Assembly: GCA_945787555.1 (NCBI GenBank)
Contig: CALZJG010000065.1
Span: 44,387 to 108,386, forward strand
Length of the DNA: 64,000 nucleotides
From: an uncultured Chromatiaceae bacterium
GTDB lineage: Bacteria > Pseudomonadota > Gammaproteobacteria > DRLM01
Direction: 5' to 3'
Shown in pieces: positions 8,383-17,734 of the stretch (the stretch's first letter is position 1; each line of letters begins with the position of its first letter). The translations under genes and the position numbers were made by a program. The notes under the pieces were generated by a model. That model did not search any database, was not told the origin of the DNA, and saw nothing but the letters and a program-made list of their open reading frames with translations.

Positions 8383-9633
8383 ATGACGATGCTTGAACAA
8401 GCAATCACTACGAAGTTTCGATTTATCCCGTATCGCAAGCACGATGTCGTTGAAATGTGTTTGCAGGACAACCTGCTGCCTGGCCAGGAGGAGAGATTTC
8501 GACATCTCTATGGAATGCTAGGCAGCATTTTTCATTTTGAGTTTCACCAGATTATCGAATCGTTGAAGAATGCCTATGCTCCCATTGATCCTGATGCGGA
8601 CACGCGTCAGCTTGAAAATACTAAACACCTGACCGAACCCCACTTCGTTGACTTGCTGGGTGACCTGCTGGAAAAGGCCAACTACGAGCGCGTATCGAAA
8701 TCCGACCTTAACCAGGCCCTGAACAAGTCCTCCTTGTTTAAAATCGGCCTGCACGTGGATTTCGATGATTTCTCGGAAGTCTTATTATTTTGTCGCGGCG
8801 TCTCTACCCGCCAAGAGCTCGTATCCAGTTGGATGGGGCTGATTTCAAAGCCGATCAAGTTCGTCAACTATGAACGCGTGGTCGTCTACATTCGTTTCAG
8901 GGAAGACTACGAACAATCAAAAGACGAATTGCCCTCCTGCAGGCCTGGCTCCACTTTGCTCAAATTGTTCCAGAATGTGCCTAAGGCTGATCTTGAAATG
9001 CTATTTCCGAATACCCGTGTACGCATGCGCACGATAGACAAGTTGCTGATCGGCATACCCGCCGTAGTCAGTGGCGGCATTGTACTAACGACCAAGCTGG
9101 GTGCCTCTCTGGTATTGCTCGGTTCACTGTTCGGCTTCTGGCTGGGGCTCAGCAGTCAACCTGTGGAATTGAACAAAACGGCACTTATGGTATTGCTCGC
9201 CGGACTGGTCGCACTCGGCGGTTATCTTTGGAAACAGTTTAATAACTTCAAGAACCGCAAGTTGCGATTCATGCAGGCGCTGACGCAACATCTCTATTTC
9301 AAAAACCTGGATAACAATGCCGGCGTCCTACACCGCCTCACCAACGATGCCGAAGAAGAAGAATGCAAGGAGGCTATCCTGGCTTATTACTTCCTACTCA
9401 TCAGCGAGCAGCCATTGACGAGGCCTGAGCTCGACCGCAAGGTTGAAGATTGGCTGGCCAGCAAATGGAATTGTCCTATAAATTTTGAAATCGAGGATGC
9501 CCTCGACAAGCTGTTGGCACTCAAATTAGTGCAGGATACAAACGGCAAACTCACCGCCATATCCATAGACGCTGGCATTCAAACACTGGGGCAACGATGG
9601 GATGATTATTTCGTCCCGCCCTGCACTGAATAG
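8383..9633 (+). CDS. DUF3754 (TMEM143-like) membrane protein
   Basis: 416 residues. The N-terminal soluble part (1-220) contains the family-like blocks FIPYRKHDVVEMCL and FCRGVSTRQELVSSWMGL. Two transmembrane helices lie at about 224-250 and 263-285, followed by a conserved KNRKLRFMQALTQHLYFKNLDNNAGVLHRL block. The C-terminus is winged-helix-like (EEECKEAILAYYFLL to LALKLVQDTNGKLTAI). This architecture belongs to DUF3754 proteins, related to eukaryotic mitochondrial TMEM143; no biochemical function is established. ATG at 8389 is an alternative start two codons in. Confidence 0.8.
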   Translation: MTMLEQAITTKFRFIPYRKHDVVEMCLQDNLLPGQEERFRHLYGMLGSIFHFEFHQIIESLKNAYAPIDPDADTRQLENTKHLTEPHFVDLLGDLLEKANYERVSKSDLNQALNKSSLFKIGLHVDFDDFSEVLLFCRGVSTRQELVSSWMGLISKPIKFVNYERVVVYIRFREDYEQSKDELPSCRPGSTLLKLFQNVPKADLEMLFPNTRVRMRTIDKLLIGIPAVVSGGIVLTTKLGASLVLLGSLFGFWLGLSSQPVELNKTALMVLLAGLVALGGYLWKQFNNFKNRKLRFMQALTQHLYFKNLDNNAGVLHRLTNDAEEEECKEAILAYYFLLISEQPLTRPELDRKVEDWLASKWNCPINFEIEDALDKLLALKLVQDTNGKLTAISIDAGIQTLGQRWDDYFVPPCTE

Positions 9634-9824
9634 TGCATGTCCAAAAATGCGGGATACCGCTCGCTGCGCTCCCTCCCGGGAAGATCATCGGGAAAACATC
9701 TTCCTAGGTGTCGAAGGACATGATCCGTGGTTGCCAGGATTTGGTCGGACCCACAAGCGGTAAAATTGACAGCCCATGCTTGCGCACGCCCGCGGCACTG
9801 CCTGCTTTCTCAGGGCAGCGTGAT

Positions 9825-9908
9825 CTAAACCAATCCGCCGGAAGATTGCACGATTGACTCACTTTCGCACGCAGACTGCAGCGCTAATCCCTTGGCGGCT
9901 CGTAGCAT
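9825..9908 (-). pseudogene. Severed 3' end of the GGDEF-EAL gene beyond the IS element
   Basis: If the 1195-base IS element and one copy of the 4-base target repeat (9905-9908 / 11104-11107) are removed, the EAL frame from the right runs straight into this segment. It then reads 26 more codons (LRAAKGLALQSACESES and on to GGLV) and ends at TAG 9825-9827. This is therefore the original C-terminal tail of the gene, separated by insertion. The join falls within codons ATG-C|TA. Confidence 0.85.
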
Positions 9909-9947
9909 GGTAATCATCCCTTTTTTAACCGTCACCAAAAGCAGAGT

Positions 9948-10772
9948 TCATGCTGCTGCCAGCCTATGTTTCGGTGGCTTGCCACCGTTAGCCTTGTTGG
10001 GCCGTTCATGATTGTAGAACCAGAGCCAGCGTGTGGCATAGTCCTGCACCTCACTGATTGATTCAAACTGATACTGACTCAGCCAACTGCAGCGTACTGT
10101 GCGGTTGTAACGCTCGACGTAGGCGTTCTGCTGTGGATTGCCTGGCTGGATAAATTCCAGCTGAATATCACGCCTGTCCGCCCACTGTTTCAGATCGTGA
10201 CTGATAAACTCCGGTCCGTTGTCGCAACGCAGGGTGGCCGGTTTCCCGCGCCATTCAATGATCTGATTCAACACTCGGATCACGCGTAACGCTGGCAATG
10301 AAAAATCAGCTTCAATACCCAACCCTTCCCGGTTGAAGTCGTCCAGTACATTGAACAACCGGAACGTACGACCATCCGACGGTTGATCATGCATGAAGTC
10401 CATCGACCAAATCGTGTTCGGCGCATCGGGTACGGCCAGAGGCTGCGGCTTCTCCCGTTCAATGCGCCGCTTCGGCTTGATGCGCAGGTTCAGCTCCAGC
10501 TCGCAGTAAATCCTACGGATACGTTTGTGGTTCCATTCAAAGCATTTGACGTTGCGCAGATAATCTCGACACAGACCGAAGCCCCAATCTTTCTGATTAT
10601 GCGTCAATCGCACCAGCCAGTCCGCAATCTCGGCATTCTCATTGGATAACAAGGGCTGGTAGCGGTTACAGGTCTCGCTGATGGAAAAAGCCACACACGC
10701 CAAGCGTATGCTCAGCCCTCGCTCAGTAACAGCTTGCTGCGCCATCTCGCGGCGGTGAGATGGCTTTACCAT
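9948..10772 (-). CDS. IS3-family transposase OrfB (DDE catalytic part)
   Basis: Integrase-like catalytic domain of the IS transposase. It has an N-terminal HTH_21-type helical region followed by the DDE core: Asp in WSMDFMHD, Asp in RCDNGPEF, and Glu in [12 protein letters not shown]. The conserved [11 protein letters not shown] segment sits near the end. It is normally made as an OrfAB fusion by -1 frameshifting. The frame extends upstream of the ATG at 10772 and overlaps orfA, in the -1 frame relative to it. The product cuts and joins the IS ends. Confidence 0.93.
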   Translation of the reverse strand: MVKPSHRREMAQQAVTERGLSIRLACVAFSISETCNRYQPLLSNENAEIADWLVRLTHNQKDWGFGLCRDYLRNVKCFEWNHKRIRRIYCELELNLRIKPKRRIEREKPQPLAVPDAPNTIWSMDFMHDQPSDGRTFRLFNVLDDFNREGLGIEADFSLPALRVIRVLNQIIEWRGKPATLRCDNGPEFISHDLKQWADRRDIQLEFIQPGNPQQNAYVERYNRTVRCSWLSQYQFESISEVQDYATRWLWFYNHERPNKANGGKPPKHRLAAA

Positions 10773-11032
10773 TTTTTTGACAGTGCCTCCTGCACGACCT
10801 CCGCCTTGAGACGTTCCTCCGCGTACATCTTCTTCAGCCGCCGGTTTTCGTCTTCCAGCTCCTTCATGCGCACCATCAGCGGCGCGTCCATGCCGCCGTA
10901 TTTGGCCCGCCATTTGTAAAACGTCGCGCTGCTCATGCCGTGTTCCCGGCACAGCGTCGGCACCGGTACGCCACCCTCGGCCTGTTTCAGGATCGCCAGA
11001 ATCTGGCTATCGCTATAGCGTGATTTCTTCAT
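10766..11032 (-). CDS. IS3-family transposase OrfA (helix-turn-helix part)
   Basis: 88-residue DNA-binding subunit. The HTH_8/Tnp_1 type helix-turn-helix ([18 protein letters not shown], then [20 protein letters not shown]) is followed by a leucine-zipper-like helix (about 55-80). A GGAGGAG ribosome site precedes the ATG. The last sense codons read TCA AAA AAA TGG TAA, so an A-AAA-AAA heptamer is exactly in register for -1 slippage into orfB, giving the OrfAB transposase. Confidence 0.93.
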   Translation of the reverse strand: MKKSRYSDSQILAILKQAEGGVPVPTLCREHGMSSATFYKWRAKYGGMDAPLMVRMKELEDENRRLKKMYAEERLKAEVVQEALSKKW

Positions 11033-11098
11033 GCAGAATCTCCTCCTAACCTATTATGAGAAAATTCTACTTCTGATGTCAGCTAGTTTTGGGGATGA

Positions 11099-13826
11099 TT
11101 ACCGCATCGCCCCCATCTCCTCGGCGGGTACCGGCCGGCTGAAGAGATAACCCTGCATGCTGGTGCACCCCGCCTGACGTAGAAAATCCATTTGTGCCGG
11201 CGTCTCCACCCCCTCCGCGACCAGGCTCAGGCGCAAGCTTTGCGCCATGCTGATGATCGCGAGGGTGATTGCCACGTCATCCTCGTCCTGAGGAATGCCC
11301 ATGATGAAAGAGCGATCGATCTTCAAGGTGTCCACCGCAAAGCGTTTGAGGTAACTCAACGATGAATACCCGGTACCAAAATCGTCTATGGATAGCTTCA
11401 CACCGATATTCTTCAGTTCGCCGATAATGCGCACCGCCTTGTCGGTATCCGTCACGAATATCCCCTCCGTCAGCTCCAGTTCAAGCCAGCGGGGCTCCAG
11501 TCCGGTATCACATAACACTTTACCGACCAAACGGGTTAGATCCTGTTGTTGAAACTGACGGTGGGCGATATTCACTGCCATCTGTATCGGCGGCAAGCCC
11601 TCGTCCTGCCAGGCCTTGTTTTGTCGGGCGGCGGTTTCCATAACCCGTTCCCCTATCGGAAGAATGAGACCGCTCTCCTCCGCCAAGGGTAGAAATCTAT
11701 TGGGTGGCACTATGCCTTGGCCCGGTCGCTCCCAGCGCAGTAACGCCTCCATGCCCACAATCTCACCAGTGACCAGGCTGACCTGAGGCTGAAAGTAGAG
11801 CCGTAATTCCTCACGCTCCAGGGCGCGGCGTAGTTCGGTTTCCAGCATGAGTTGCTCAGAGGCCTGCTCATTCATCGCGGGCGAGTAGAGCTGGAAGTTG
11901 TTCCTACCCGCGGCTTTCGCCTTGTACATGGCCGAATCGGCGTTTTTCAGCAAAGTCAGCGCATCTTCGCCATCGCCTGGATATATGCTGGCACCGATGC
12001 TGGTGGAAATGAAATACTCCTGGTCATTGAGCATAAACGGGCTGCTGAATCGCTCGATGATCTTGCGAGAGACCATAGAGACGTCAATCTTATTCCTCAA
12101 GTCATTGAGCAGAATCACGAACTCATCTCCGCCGATGCGGGCCACCGTATCACCCTCACGCACGCACTAACTCACTCAATCGACCCCCGACATTCAACAG
12201 CAGCTCATCACCCACATCGTGACCCAAGGTATCATTGATCAGTTTGAATCTATCCAGGTCCAAGAAAAAGACCGCCACCAGGCGATCACGCCACGGCAGA
12301 CGACTTAGTGCCTGACTCAGACGATCCAACAGCAAGGCGCGGTTAGGCAGGTTAGTCAATGCATCGTGGGTCGCCATATGGTTGAGATGCGACTCATGAC
12401 GTAAACGTTCTGAGATGTCCTTGGCGATGAAGACCAGGCCGCGCGCCATGGCTTCACCCTGCTCCCGAACAACGGAGGCGGAGATGGCCACTGGGATCTC
12501 CAACCCCTCTGCGTCCAGCATCACAGTCTCAATGTTGCACTTGGCCCCCAGTTTGACCAGGTCCTACACCAGCAAGCTAACCACATCATCGCCTGATTTC
12601 AACAGGTGCCGGATGGGCCGGCCCAGCAAGTCTTCATGGCTGTATTGCAGAGCATCCATACAGGCGCCGTTTGTCCGGAGAATTTTTCCCGTGGCGTCGG
12701 TTACGATGAGCATATCTGCCAGGGAGGCAAGAATGTTCTCACTGTATCCGCGCTCGTGCACTAGCTCATGCTGGGTGTGCGACAAACGCGTCAACATGGT
12801 ATTAAAACTATGGGCGAGTGTGCCAACTTCATCCTTGGAGTGTCACTCCACTTGTCGTTCGAGGGCACCATCCCTGGCGATATTGGACGCGGTCCTCGTC
12901 AGCAGTGTTATCGGCGCGGTGATGCGATGAGAGATCACCACGGAAAGCAATAGCGCCAACCCCCCTGTCAAGGCACAGGTGAGGTAGAAAGCCTCCTTCA
13001 GACTCGTCATGGGTGACTGATATTGATCAAACGGAATACCGACTACCGCCTTTAGTTCTTCGGTAACGTGCGCCATGGAATCCATCACCATGCAGTCACA
13101 GTCCATAAACAGGTAGCGGCCGAACTCAACTGACTTACGTGAACCTAGAATCTTCGATAAACTCGGATCCGTCTGACCTACCGATGAAATGCTTTTCGCG
13201 AGATGCTCTCTCAACGAGGTGCCCAGGATATTGCCCGTGTCATCTAACAACACATAGAAGCCTTCCTGGCCGAGGTCGATATCTCCGATTGCATCTGAAA
13301 AAATCTTCAACGATAAAGTGGCTCTGATAACAAACTTGGAGTCGTTGATTGCGCCGCATTGCCAGCATGCCAGCTCGACGACCGCCATATTGAGGGTATC
13401 CGACCAATACGGCTCACTAACTTCAATATTGTGAGGATTAGCCAGCACCCGTTGAAACAACGGCGTCTTGGATAAATCCCGTAATTCGGTGACCATTTCA
13501 CCTAAAACTACTTTTGTTTCCTCGCGCCCTTGCGCATTGAGGTAGCTTATCTCCGGAAACAGGATGGCATAGGGTCGCAAGCGTTGCTGCAACGCTTGGA
13601 CATCTCGGCGTTCATCTCCGATGCGTGCAGCCGTATCCTCGGCGATTTTTATTAGCACCTGGTGTGCATCATTGAGATGATTGGCACTGAGGTTGGCGAG
13701 CGCGTTGGTGACTGCCGCTAGGCGTCCTTGTTGATTGGCTAGCGTGGTCCGCTCGACTTCCCGTAAGCTCGCGGCACCGATGACCAACGCGATAATAATC
13801 ACCGACATCGCCTGCAGCAGAATCAA
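11099..13826 (-). pseudogene. dCache-HAMP-PAS-GGDEF-EAL protein, broken by two stops, a frameshift and an IS
   Basis: Remains of a large cyclic-di-GMP enzyme. In order it encodes a membrane helix, a periplasmic double-Cache-like sensor (about 13720-12990), a second helix, HAMP, PAS, GGDEF ([11 protein letters not shown] is intact) and EAL ([25 protein letters not shown] present). Lesions: TGA at 12843-12845 inside HAMP; TAG at 12564-12566 inside PAS; a tandem duplication ACGC-ACGC at 12158-12165 that shifts the frame just before the GGDEF motif; and an IS3-family insertion at the 3' end. The TAA at 11099-11101 is provided by the IS terminal repeat, not by the gene. The TTG at 13826 is only an approximate start. 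A C-terminal GGDEF-EAL piece might still be made, but the original protein is lost. Confidence 0.93.
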
Positions 13827-13873
13827 ACGAGTTCGCAGTGAATTGAACCGCCATTGTGAGAGTGCCCGATCAC

Positions 13874-14908
13874 TTACAACGCCGCCGGCAAGGGATAACG
13901 CTCCATGAAATAACCGAGGCAGTCCTGACGGATCACTTCTTTGTTCAAGGTGAACATCGAGGGCATCACCGCGCGGCGCAAGCGGATGACGACGCCGTCA
14001 CGCTGCAAAAATCGCTCGGTGACATCACGACCTTGTTCATCCCACACTCGCAAGCCACCCTGCGCCGGCGGCGTGAGGGTCGCCAATACCGTCCCCGGCG
14101 CCAACTCGCGAAAATTCAGGTGATCCATGTCGTCGACCAGACGCAGCGGCGCCGCGGTGGCGCCCAGGCTGAACTCGACGTCTGCCGCGATCTTCACCGT
14201 CGCGACGGTGTGATAGAGATCCACGTCTCCAGCCGCCACCGCATGCGCGGGTATCTCTGTCAAACGCAAACAGGCCTCGACGAATTCGGCCGCGTGCGCC
14301 ACGCCGAGCTCATCGCCCACCTTGCCGCATTCCAGCGTAACGGCGGGACACAGCTCCGCAAAGGCCATGGACTGCACGCCGGTAGGTCGCAGGAAATATA
14401 CGACCGTGCGACTGAACAAGGACGCCAGGCGTAGAAAAGCATGATCGAGGCGGTTGACGCAGGCGTAGTGTGGATTGATGCCGGTGTTGTTGTGCAAATC
14501 AACGCTCGCGAACACACTGCACTGACGCATGCGTTCCACCACTTCACGCATGATCGCGCCGGCCCCGCCCTCGCCCTGCTCACCCCCGGGCCAAATGCGA
14601 TTGTAGTCCGGCTGATCAGGCAAATGCCGCGCGCCCGCGCGCGCCGCGGCCACGTTGCCGATGAACAGCGACAGCGCGCGCGGCAACTCGCTGTCGGCGT
14701 AAGCAGCCAATACCTGTTGCAGCGCACGCCAGCCCACATCCTCGTTGCCATGCAACAACACCGATACGAACAGCGGGGCCGTATGCCGTCCCGGCAGATG
14801 AATCAGCGTGGGGCCAGGCAAAATCTCGTGTAAACGGGTGGCTGGAAGTTGCAATAAACCCTGAGGCAAAGCGTCCAGTACGGTCAGCATTTCATTCTCA
14901 CTCATCAT
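13874..14908 (-). CDS. Succinylglutamate desuccinylase/aspartoacylase (AstE-like) family protein
   Basis: Zinc-dependent M14-fold deacylase. Visible metal and substrate motifs are LLHGNEDVG (HxxE), DLHNNTG (third His) and TLECGKVG (general-base Glu region). I chose the ATG at 14908 (345 residues) because it follows the upstream gene's stop codon (14910-14912) by one base; a longer reading would overlap that gene. The tight pairing with a GCS2-like ATP-dependent ligase suggests the two form and hydrolyse the same amide-type metabolite, but that substrate is unknown. It is not in an arginine-catabolic ast operon, so the name astE is not used. Confidence 0.85.
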   Translation of the reverse strand: MMSENEMLTVLDALPQGLLQLPATRLHEILPGPTLIHLPGRHTAPLFVSVLLHGNEDVGWRALQQVLAAYADSELPRALSLFIGNVAAARAGARHLPDQPDYNRIWPGGEQGEGGAGAIMREVVERMRQCSVFASVDLHNNTGINPHYACVNRLDHAFLRLASLFSRTVVYFLRPTGVQSMAFAELCPAVTLECGKVGDELGVAHAAEFVEACLRLTEIPAHAVAAGDVDLYHTVATVKIAADVEFSLGATAAPLRLVDDMDHLNFRELAPGTVLATLTPPAQGGLRVWDEQGRDVTERFLQRDGVVIRLRRAVMPSMFTLNKEVIRQDCLGYFMERYPLPAAL

Positions 14909-14909
14909 T

Positions 14910-16343
14910 TTAAACCGGCCAGTCGTGCACCGGATCGCCGTGGCGTTGGTGCGCACGGTAGGCTGCGGTCAGTCCGCGCATGTCGTGACCGTGGCTGGCG
15001 ATGTAATCGCGCTGCCACGCCGCACCGGTGCGGCCACCACGTACCCGCGCGCCGATCACGTCCAAATAGCGCTGCGCATCTCCGCTGCTCATCTCCAACC
15101 GCGCCAATCCTTCACGGGCCAAGGGCAGCAACTGTTTGTCCAACAACGTCGTCAGCATATGGCGGCGCCCATCAAGCCAGGTGATTTGCGCTTCCAGGCC
15201 GTAGCGGGCGGCATCGTAAAAATTATCCCGTGCCTGCGTATAGGCTAAACACAACTCGGGCGCCCGCTCGTCACCGGCCAACATCTCGACCAATCCGAAA
15301 AAAAACGCAGCATTGGCCAGTTGATCGATTGCGCTGGGGCCGGCCGGAATGACGCGATGTTCGATGCGCAAATGTGGAACGCCGTCCTCATCCAAACCAA
15401 TCAAAGGGCGATTCCACCGCCAAATGGTGCCGTTATGCAGGCGCAAATGCGCCATGCGCTCAGGAGGCTGATCGAAGCACACCGGTAACAAGGCGGGATA
15501 GTGCGCTAGATTTTCTACGAAACATTCTCCCACCGAGTCACGCACGTAACCTGAACCAAAGGTCACGCGGCGCACCGGTCCGTGAGCCGCGCCGTTGAAA
15601 CCGCCGACTTCCACCGCCTGTTCGAACAGCGGAATGCGCGTCTCATCCCACAAATCCTGCCCGAATAAATAGGGAGAATTGGCCGTCACGGCCACCATCG
15701 GCGCGGAGCAAATTACGGCGGCATTGTAATAACGCGCGGCCGCGCTACCCGGCACTTGTAAATGGACCTGAAACGAGGTGGTTGCCGATTCCAGCATCAC
15801 GTCGTGATGTTCGATATGCAGATGCTCCCGGCCTGCGATATCGAGGCGCAACGGGGAACCCTGTCGCGCCTTGAGCACTTGTTCATTGAGCGCGCGATAG
15901 CGTTTCGAATCCGACATGTTCACCAAGGTAAGATCGCCTTCACGCAAAGTCGGCAAAATCCCTATCATCAACAAGGCGCAGTCCCATTGCGCGGCGGTGA
16001 CACGACAGCGCTCCAGACGTTGATCCAGTTCCTCCTGCATGCGTGCCAGACCGGAGTCGCGCAACGCTTGAGGCGCGACGTTCAATTCCACGTTGAATTT
16101 GGCCAACTCGGCGACCACCATGTCATCGTTCATTTGCGCAAGAAAGACATCGTTGATCGCAGCGGGACGGCCTGATTGATCGATCAACCACGCTTCCACC
16201 TCGAAACCACCGATGGCGCGCCGCTCGCTGAAGCGTCCCGCGCGAAACCAATCCAGCAGCAATGCTGTTTCTTGCTCGAGCCGAGCGTGATAAGCCGCAA
16301 AATCACGCGGGGTGAATCGGCTGCGCTTTATTTCCTGGCCCAT
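14910..16343 (-). CDS. Glutamate-cysteine ligase-like (GCS2 family) protein
   Basis: 477-residue ATP-grasp-like carboxylate-amine ligase of the GCS2 type. Recognisable blocks are FEVEAWLIDQSGRPA (acidic metal/ATP-binding start), ELAKFNVELNVAP, ESATTSFQVHLQVP, TANSPYLFG and LRIEHRVIPAGPSAID. True gamma-glutamylcysteine synthesis is not proven: many GCS2 relatives act on other substrates. Immediate coupling with the AstE-like hydrolase (stop and start one base apart) points to a dedicated two-gene pathway. The gene stands divergent from the lipoprotein gene, with about 260 bases between them. Confidence 0.85.
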   Translation of the reverse strand: MGQEIKRSRFTPRDFAAYHARLEQETALLLDWFRAGRFSERRAIGGFEVEAWLIDQSGRPAAINDVFLAQMNDDMVVAELAKFNVELNVAPQALRDSGLARMQEELDQRLERCRVTAAQWDCALLMIGILPTLREGDLTLVNMSDSKRYRALNEQVLKARQGSPLRLDIAGREHLHIEHHDVMLESATTSFQVHLQVPGSAAARYYNAAVICSAPMVAVTANSPYLFGQDLWDETRIPLFEQAVEVGGFNGAAHGPVRRVTFGSGYVRDSVGECFVENLAHYPALLPVCFDQPPERMAHLRLHNGTIWRWNRPLIGLDEDGVPHLRIEHRVIPAGPSAIDQLANAAFFFGLVEMLAGDERAPELCLAYTQARDNFYDAARYGLEAQITWLDGRRHMLTTLLDKQLLPLAREGLARLEMSSGDAQRYLDVIGARVRGGRTGAAWQRDYIASHGHDMRGLTAAYRAHQRHGDPVHDWPV

Positions 16344-16607
16344 GCCGGCAACCGCCTCTCAGGCGAAGCCCATCGCCCGTTAGCGCCAGACTAGCAACGC
16401 CGCCGATGCATCGCAATTAGCGGGGTTTCTTGCCATGCGGACTTGCGGGCCGGTAGCCGATGGAGTTATACAGTGTGTCTAAGGCCGGTCAATATAACCC
16501 TAGTCTTAGTGTGACAATAACAATCAAAGCCCACGCGCCACGCGGAATAGCTAATCCGCGTGGTAACGAGGGATAACGCCAACTCATGTATCGGGAGGGG
16601 TATGATG

Positions 16608-17243
16608 ATGAAACGCCATTCGCTAGTGACCTATCTATTGCCGTGTCTGATGCTCACCGCTTGTGCCCAAACGGCGATGCGCGACACCGACACTACCGAA
16701 CCGGAGGTCGATGTAAGCCAACCCAGCGACATGAGCGCAACCGAACTCAGCGCGGCGCCTGAGCAAGCGGCAACCGACACTGACACTGACACAACCAGCG
16801 CCAGCGAGACCACCGCCGCGGCTGCAGCTGACGCCGAGGATGCCGTCACGGCCTCGGCGCCCAGCGAAACGACGCCAGAAGAAATTCAGCCCGCGGCAAC
16901 AGCAGCCCCCGAGCCCACGGAACTGGAACTGGCGGCCAAGCTGTTACCACTGCCGCCCCAGGAGATCGTCGCCACGGTCGACAAACTGGTGAAGCACCCG
17001 CGAGTGCAATGGCTCAGCGGCATCGGCCAGTACAGCTATTACGTTGGTGGCCGCTTGAACGCGCTGTACGACCCCAAAGCCAAAGTGTTCACGATCAACA
17101 GCGATCGCCCGACAGACAATCCGGTTTCCTGCCAATATGCCAGCGATGGCTCGATCATGTCGCCCGCGCAAGACACCAACCCGGGCACCGAGTCGACTTG
17201 TACGCAGATGATCAATGAGTTGACCAGTTTCCTGTCTCGCTGA
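16608..17243 (+). CDS. Acidic Thr/Ala-rich lipoprotein of unknown function
   Basis: Signal peptide with a lipobox (LMLTAC), so the mature protein should be lipidated on Cys and sit in the periplasm or outer membrane. Residues about 20-115 are a low-complexity acidic linker rich in Thr, Ala, Glu and Asp (TDTDTDTTSASETTAAAAADAED). The C-terminal 100 residues form a small conserved-looking domain containing a YDPKAKVFTINSDRP stretch. Three ATGs follow one another; 16608 fits the GGGAGGGG ribosome site (16593-16600) best. A strong terminator follows. Confidence 0.75.
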   Translation: MKRHSLVTYLLPCLMLTACAQTAMRDTDTTEPEVDVSQPSDMSATELSAAPEQAATDTDTDTTSASETTAAAAADAEDAVTASAPSETTPEEIQPAATAAPEPTELELAAKLLPLPPQEIVATVDKLVKHPRVQWLSGIGQYSYYVGGRLNALYDPKAKVFTINSDRPTDNPVSCQYASDGSIMSPAQDTNPGTESTCTQMINELTSFLSR

Positions 17244-17266
17244 GCAAGCTTTGCATCAAAAATAAG

Positions 17267-17304
17267 AGCCCGTGCCACGATGCAGTGGCATGGGCTTTTT
17301 GTCG
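17267..17304 (+). terminator. Rho-independent terminator after the lipoprotein gene
   Basis: A 12-base stem (AGCCCGTGCCAC at 17267-17278 pairing with GTGGCATGGGCT at 17285-17296, one G-T mismatch) with a 6-base loop, followed by a T-rich run TTTTTGTCGTTT. It lies 24 bases after the lipoprotein stop codon. Confidence 0.9.
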
Positions 17305-17410
17305 TTTAGCCGACGAGCAGAAAGCTTACACTGATAGCGTTAATCGAGGGAATCAGGGATGCGCAGCACCGCAGCATGGCGCGATTGCACACTGCGGGGC
17401 ACATTGCGGG

Positions 17411-17656
17411 TCAGAATGCCCGCATCTTGATCCGGCCTTGGAGCGGGAAGCTCACGATGCCTCTCTCCTTACGCAGCGCTTTGAGATAGAGTTTGGCGGC
17501 TCGAAATCCTTCACGAAACGAGAGTCTCAAATACTCCACATGATCCAGCTTGCCACCGCGCAAACCATGATCAAAGCCTGCCTGGAAGCGATCCGCCCGC
17601 AATCTTCGCGGTACCGCCACCCCGACTTCCGACACGGACGGATAATGGAATTTCAT
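17411..17656 (-). CDS. Small hypothetical protein, 81 residues
   Basis: Basic, soluble protein without signal peptide or recognised domain. The sequence is compositionally protein-like (GFDHGLRGGKLDHVEYLRLSF, then FREGFRAAKLYLKALRKERG) and has a GGTGGAG ribosome site 4-5 bases before the ATG. Overlapping frames on the other strand look like shadows. It is divergent from the DnaJ-related gene. Function unknown. Confidence 0.5.
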   Translation of the reverse strand: MKFHYPSVSEVGVAVPRRLRADRFQAGFDHGLRGGKLDHVEYLRLSFREGFRAAKLYLKALRKERGIVSFPLQGRIKMRAF

Positions 17657-17734
17657 GAGGCTCCACCTTGCAATGACTATGCACCTAGTAATGGTGTCGG
17701 TAGGCTCCCGCTCGCGCTTTAGGAAGCACGATAC

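Larger units (their letters stand above)
9909..11103 (-). mobile_element. IS3-family insertion sequence (IS407-like group), complete
   Basis: The element is bounded by a perfect 12-base terminal inverted repeat, GGTAATCATCCC at 9909-9920 and its complement at 11092-11103. It is flanked by a direct repeat GCAT (9905-9908 and 11104-11107). The 4-base duplication and the 88-residue OrfA are typical of the IS407 group. Two overlapping transposase frames, orfA and orfB, are joined by a -1 slippery A7 run. Total length is 1195 bases. Both frames are open and the DDE residues are present, so it looks potentially active. It is inserted in the 3' end of a GGDEF-EAL gene, on the same strand as that gene. 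Confidence 0.93.
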
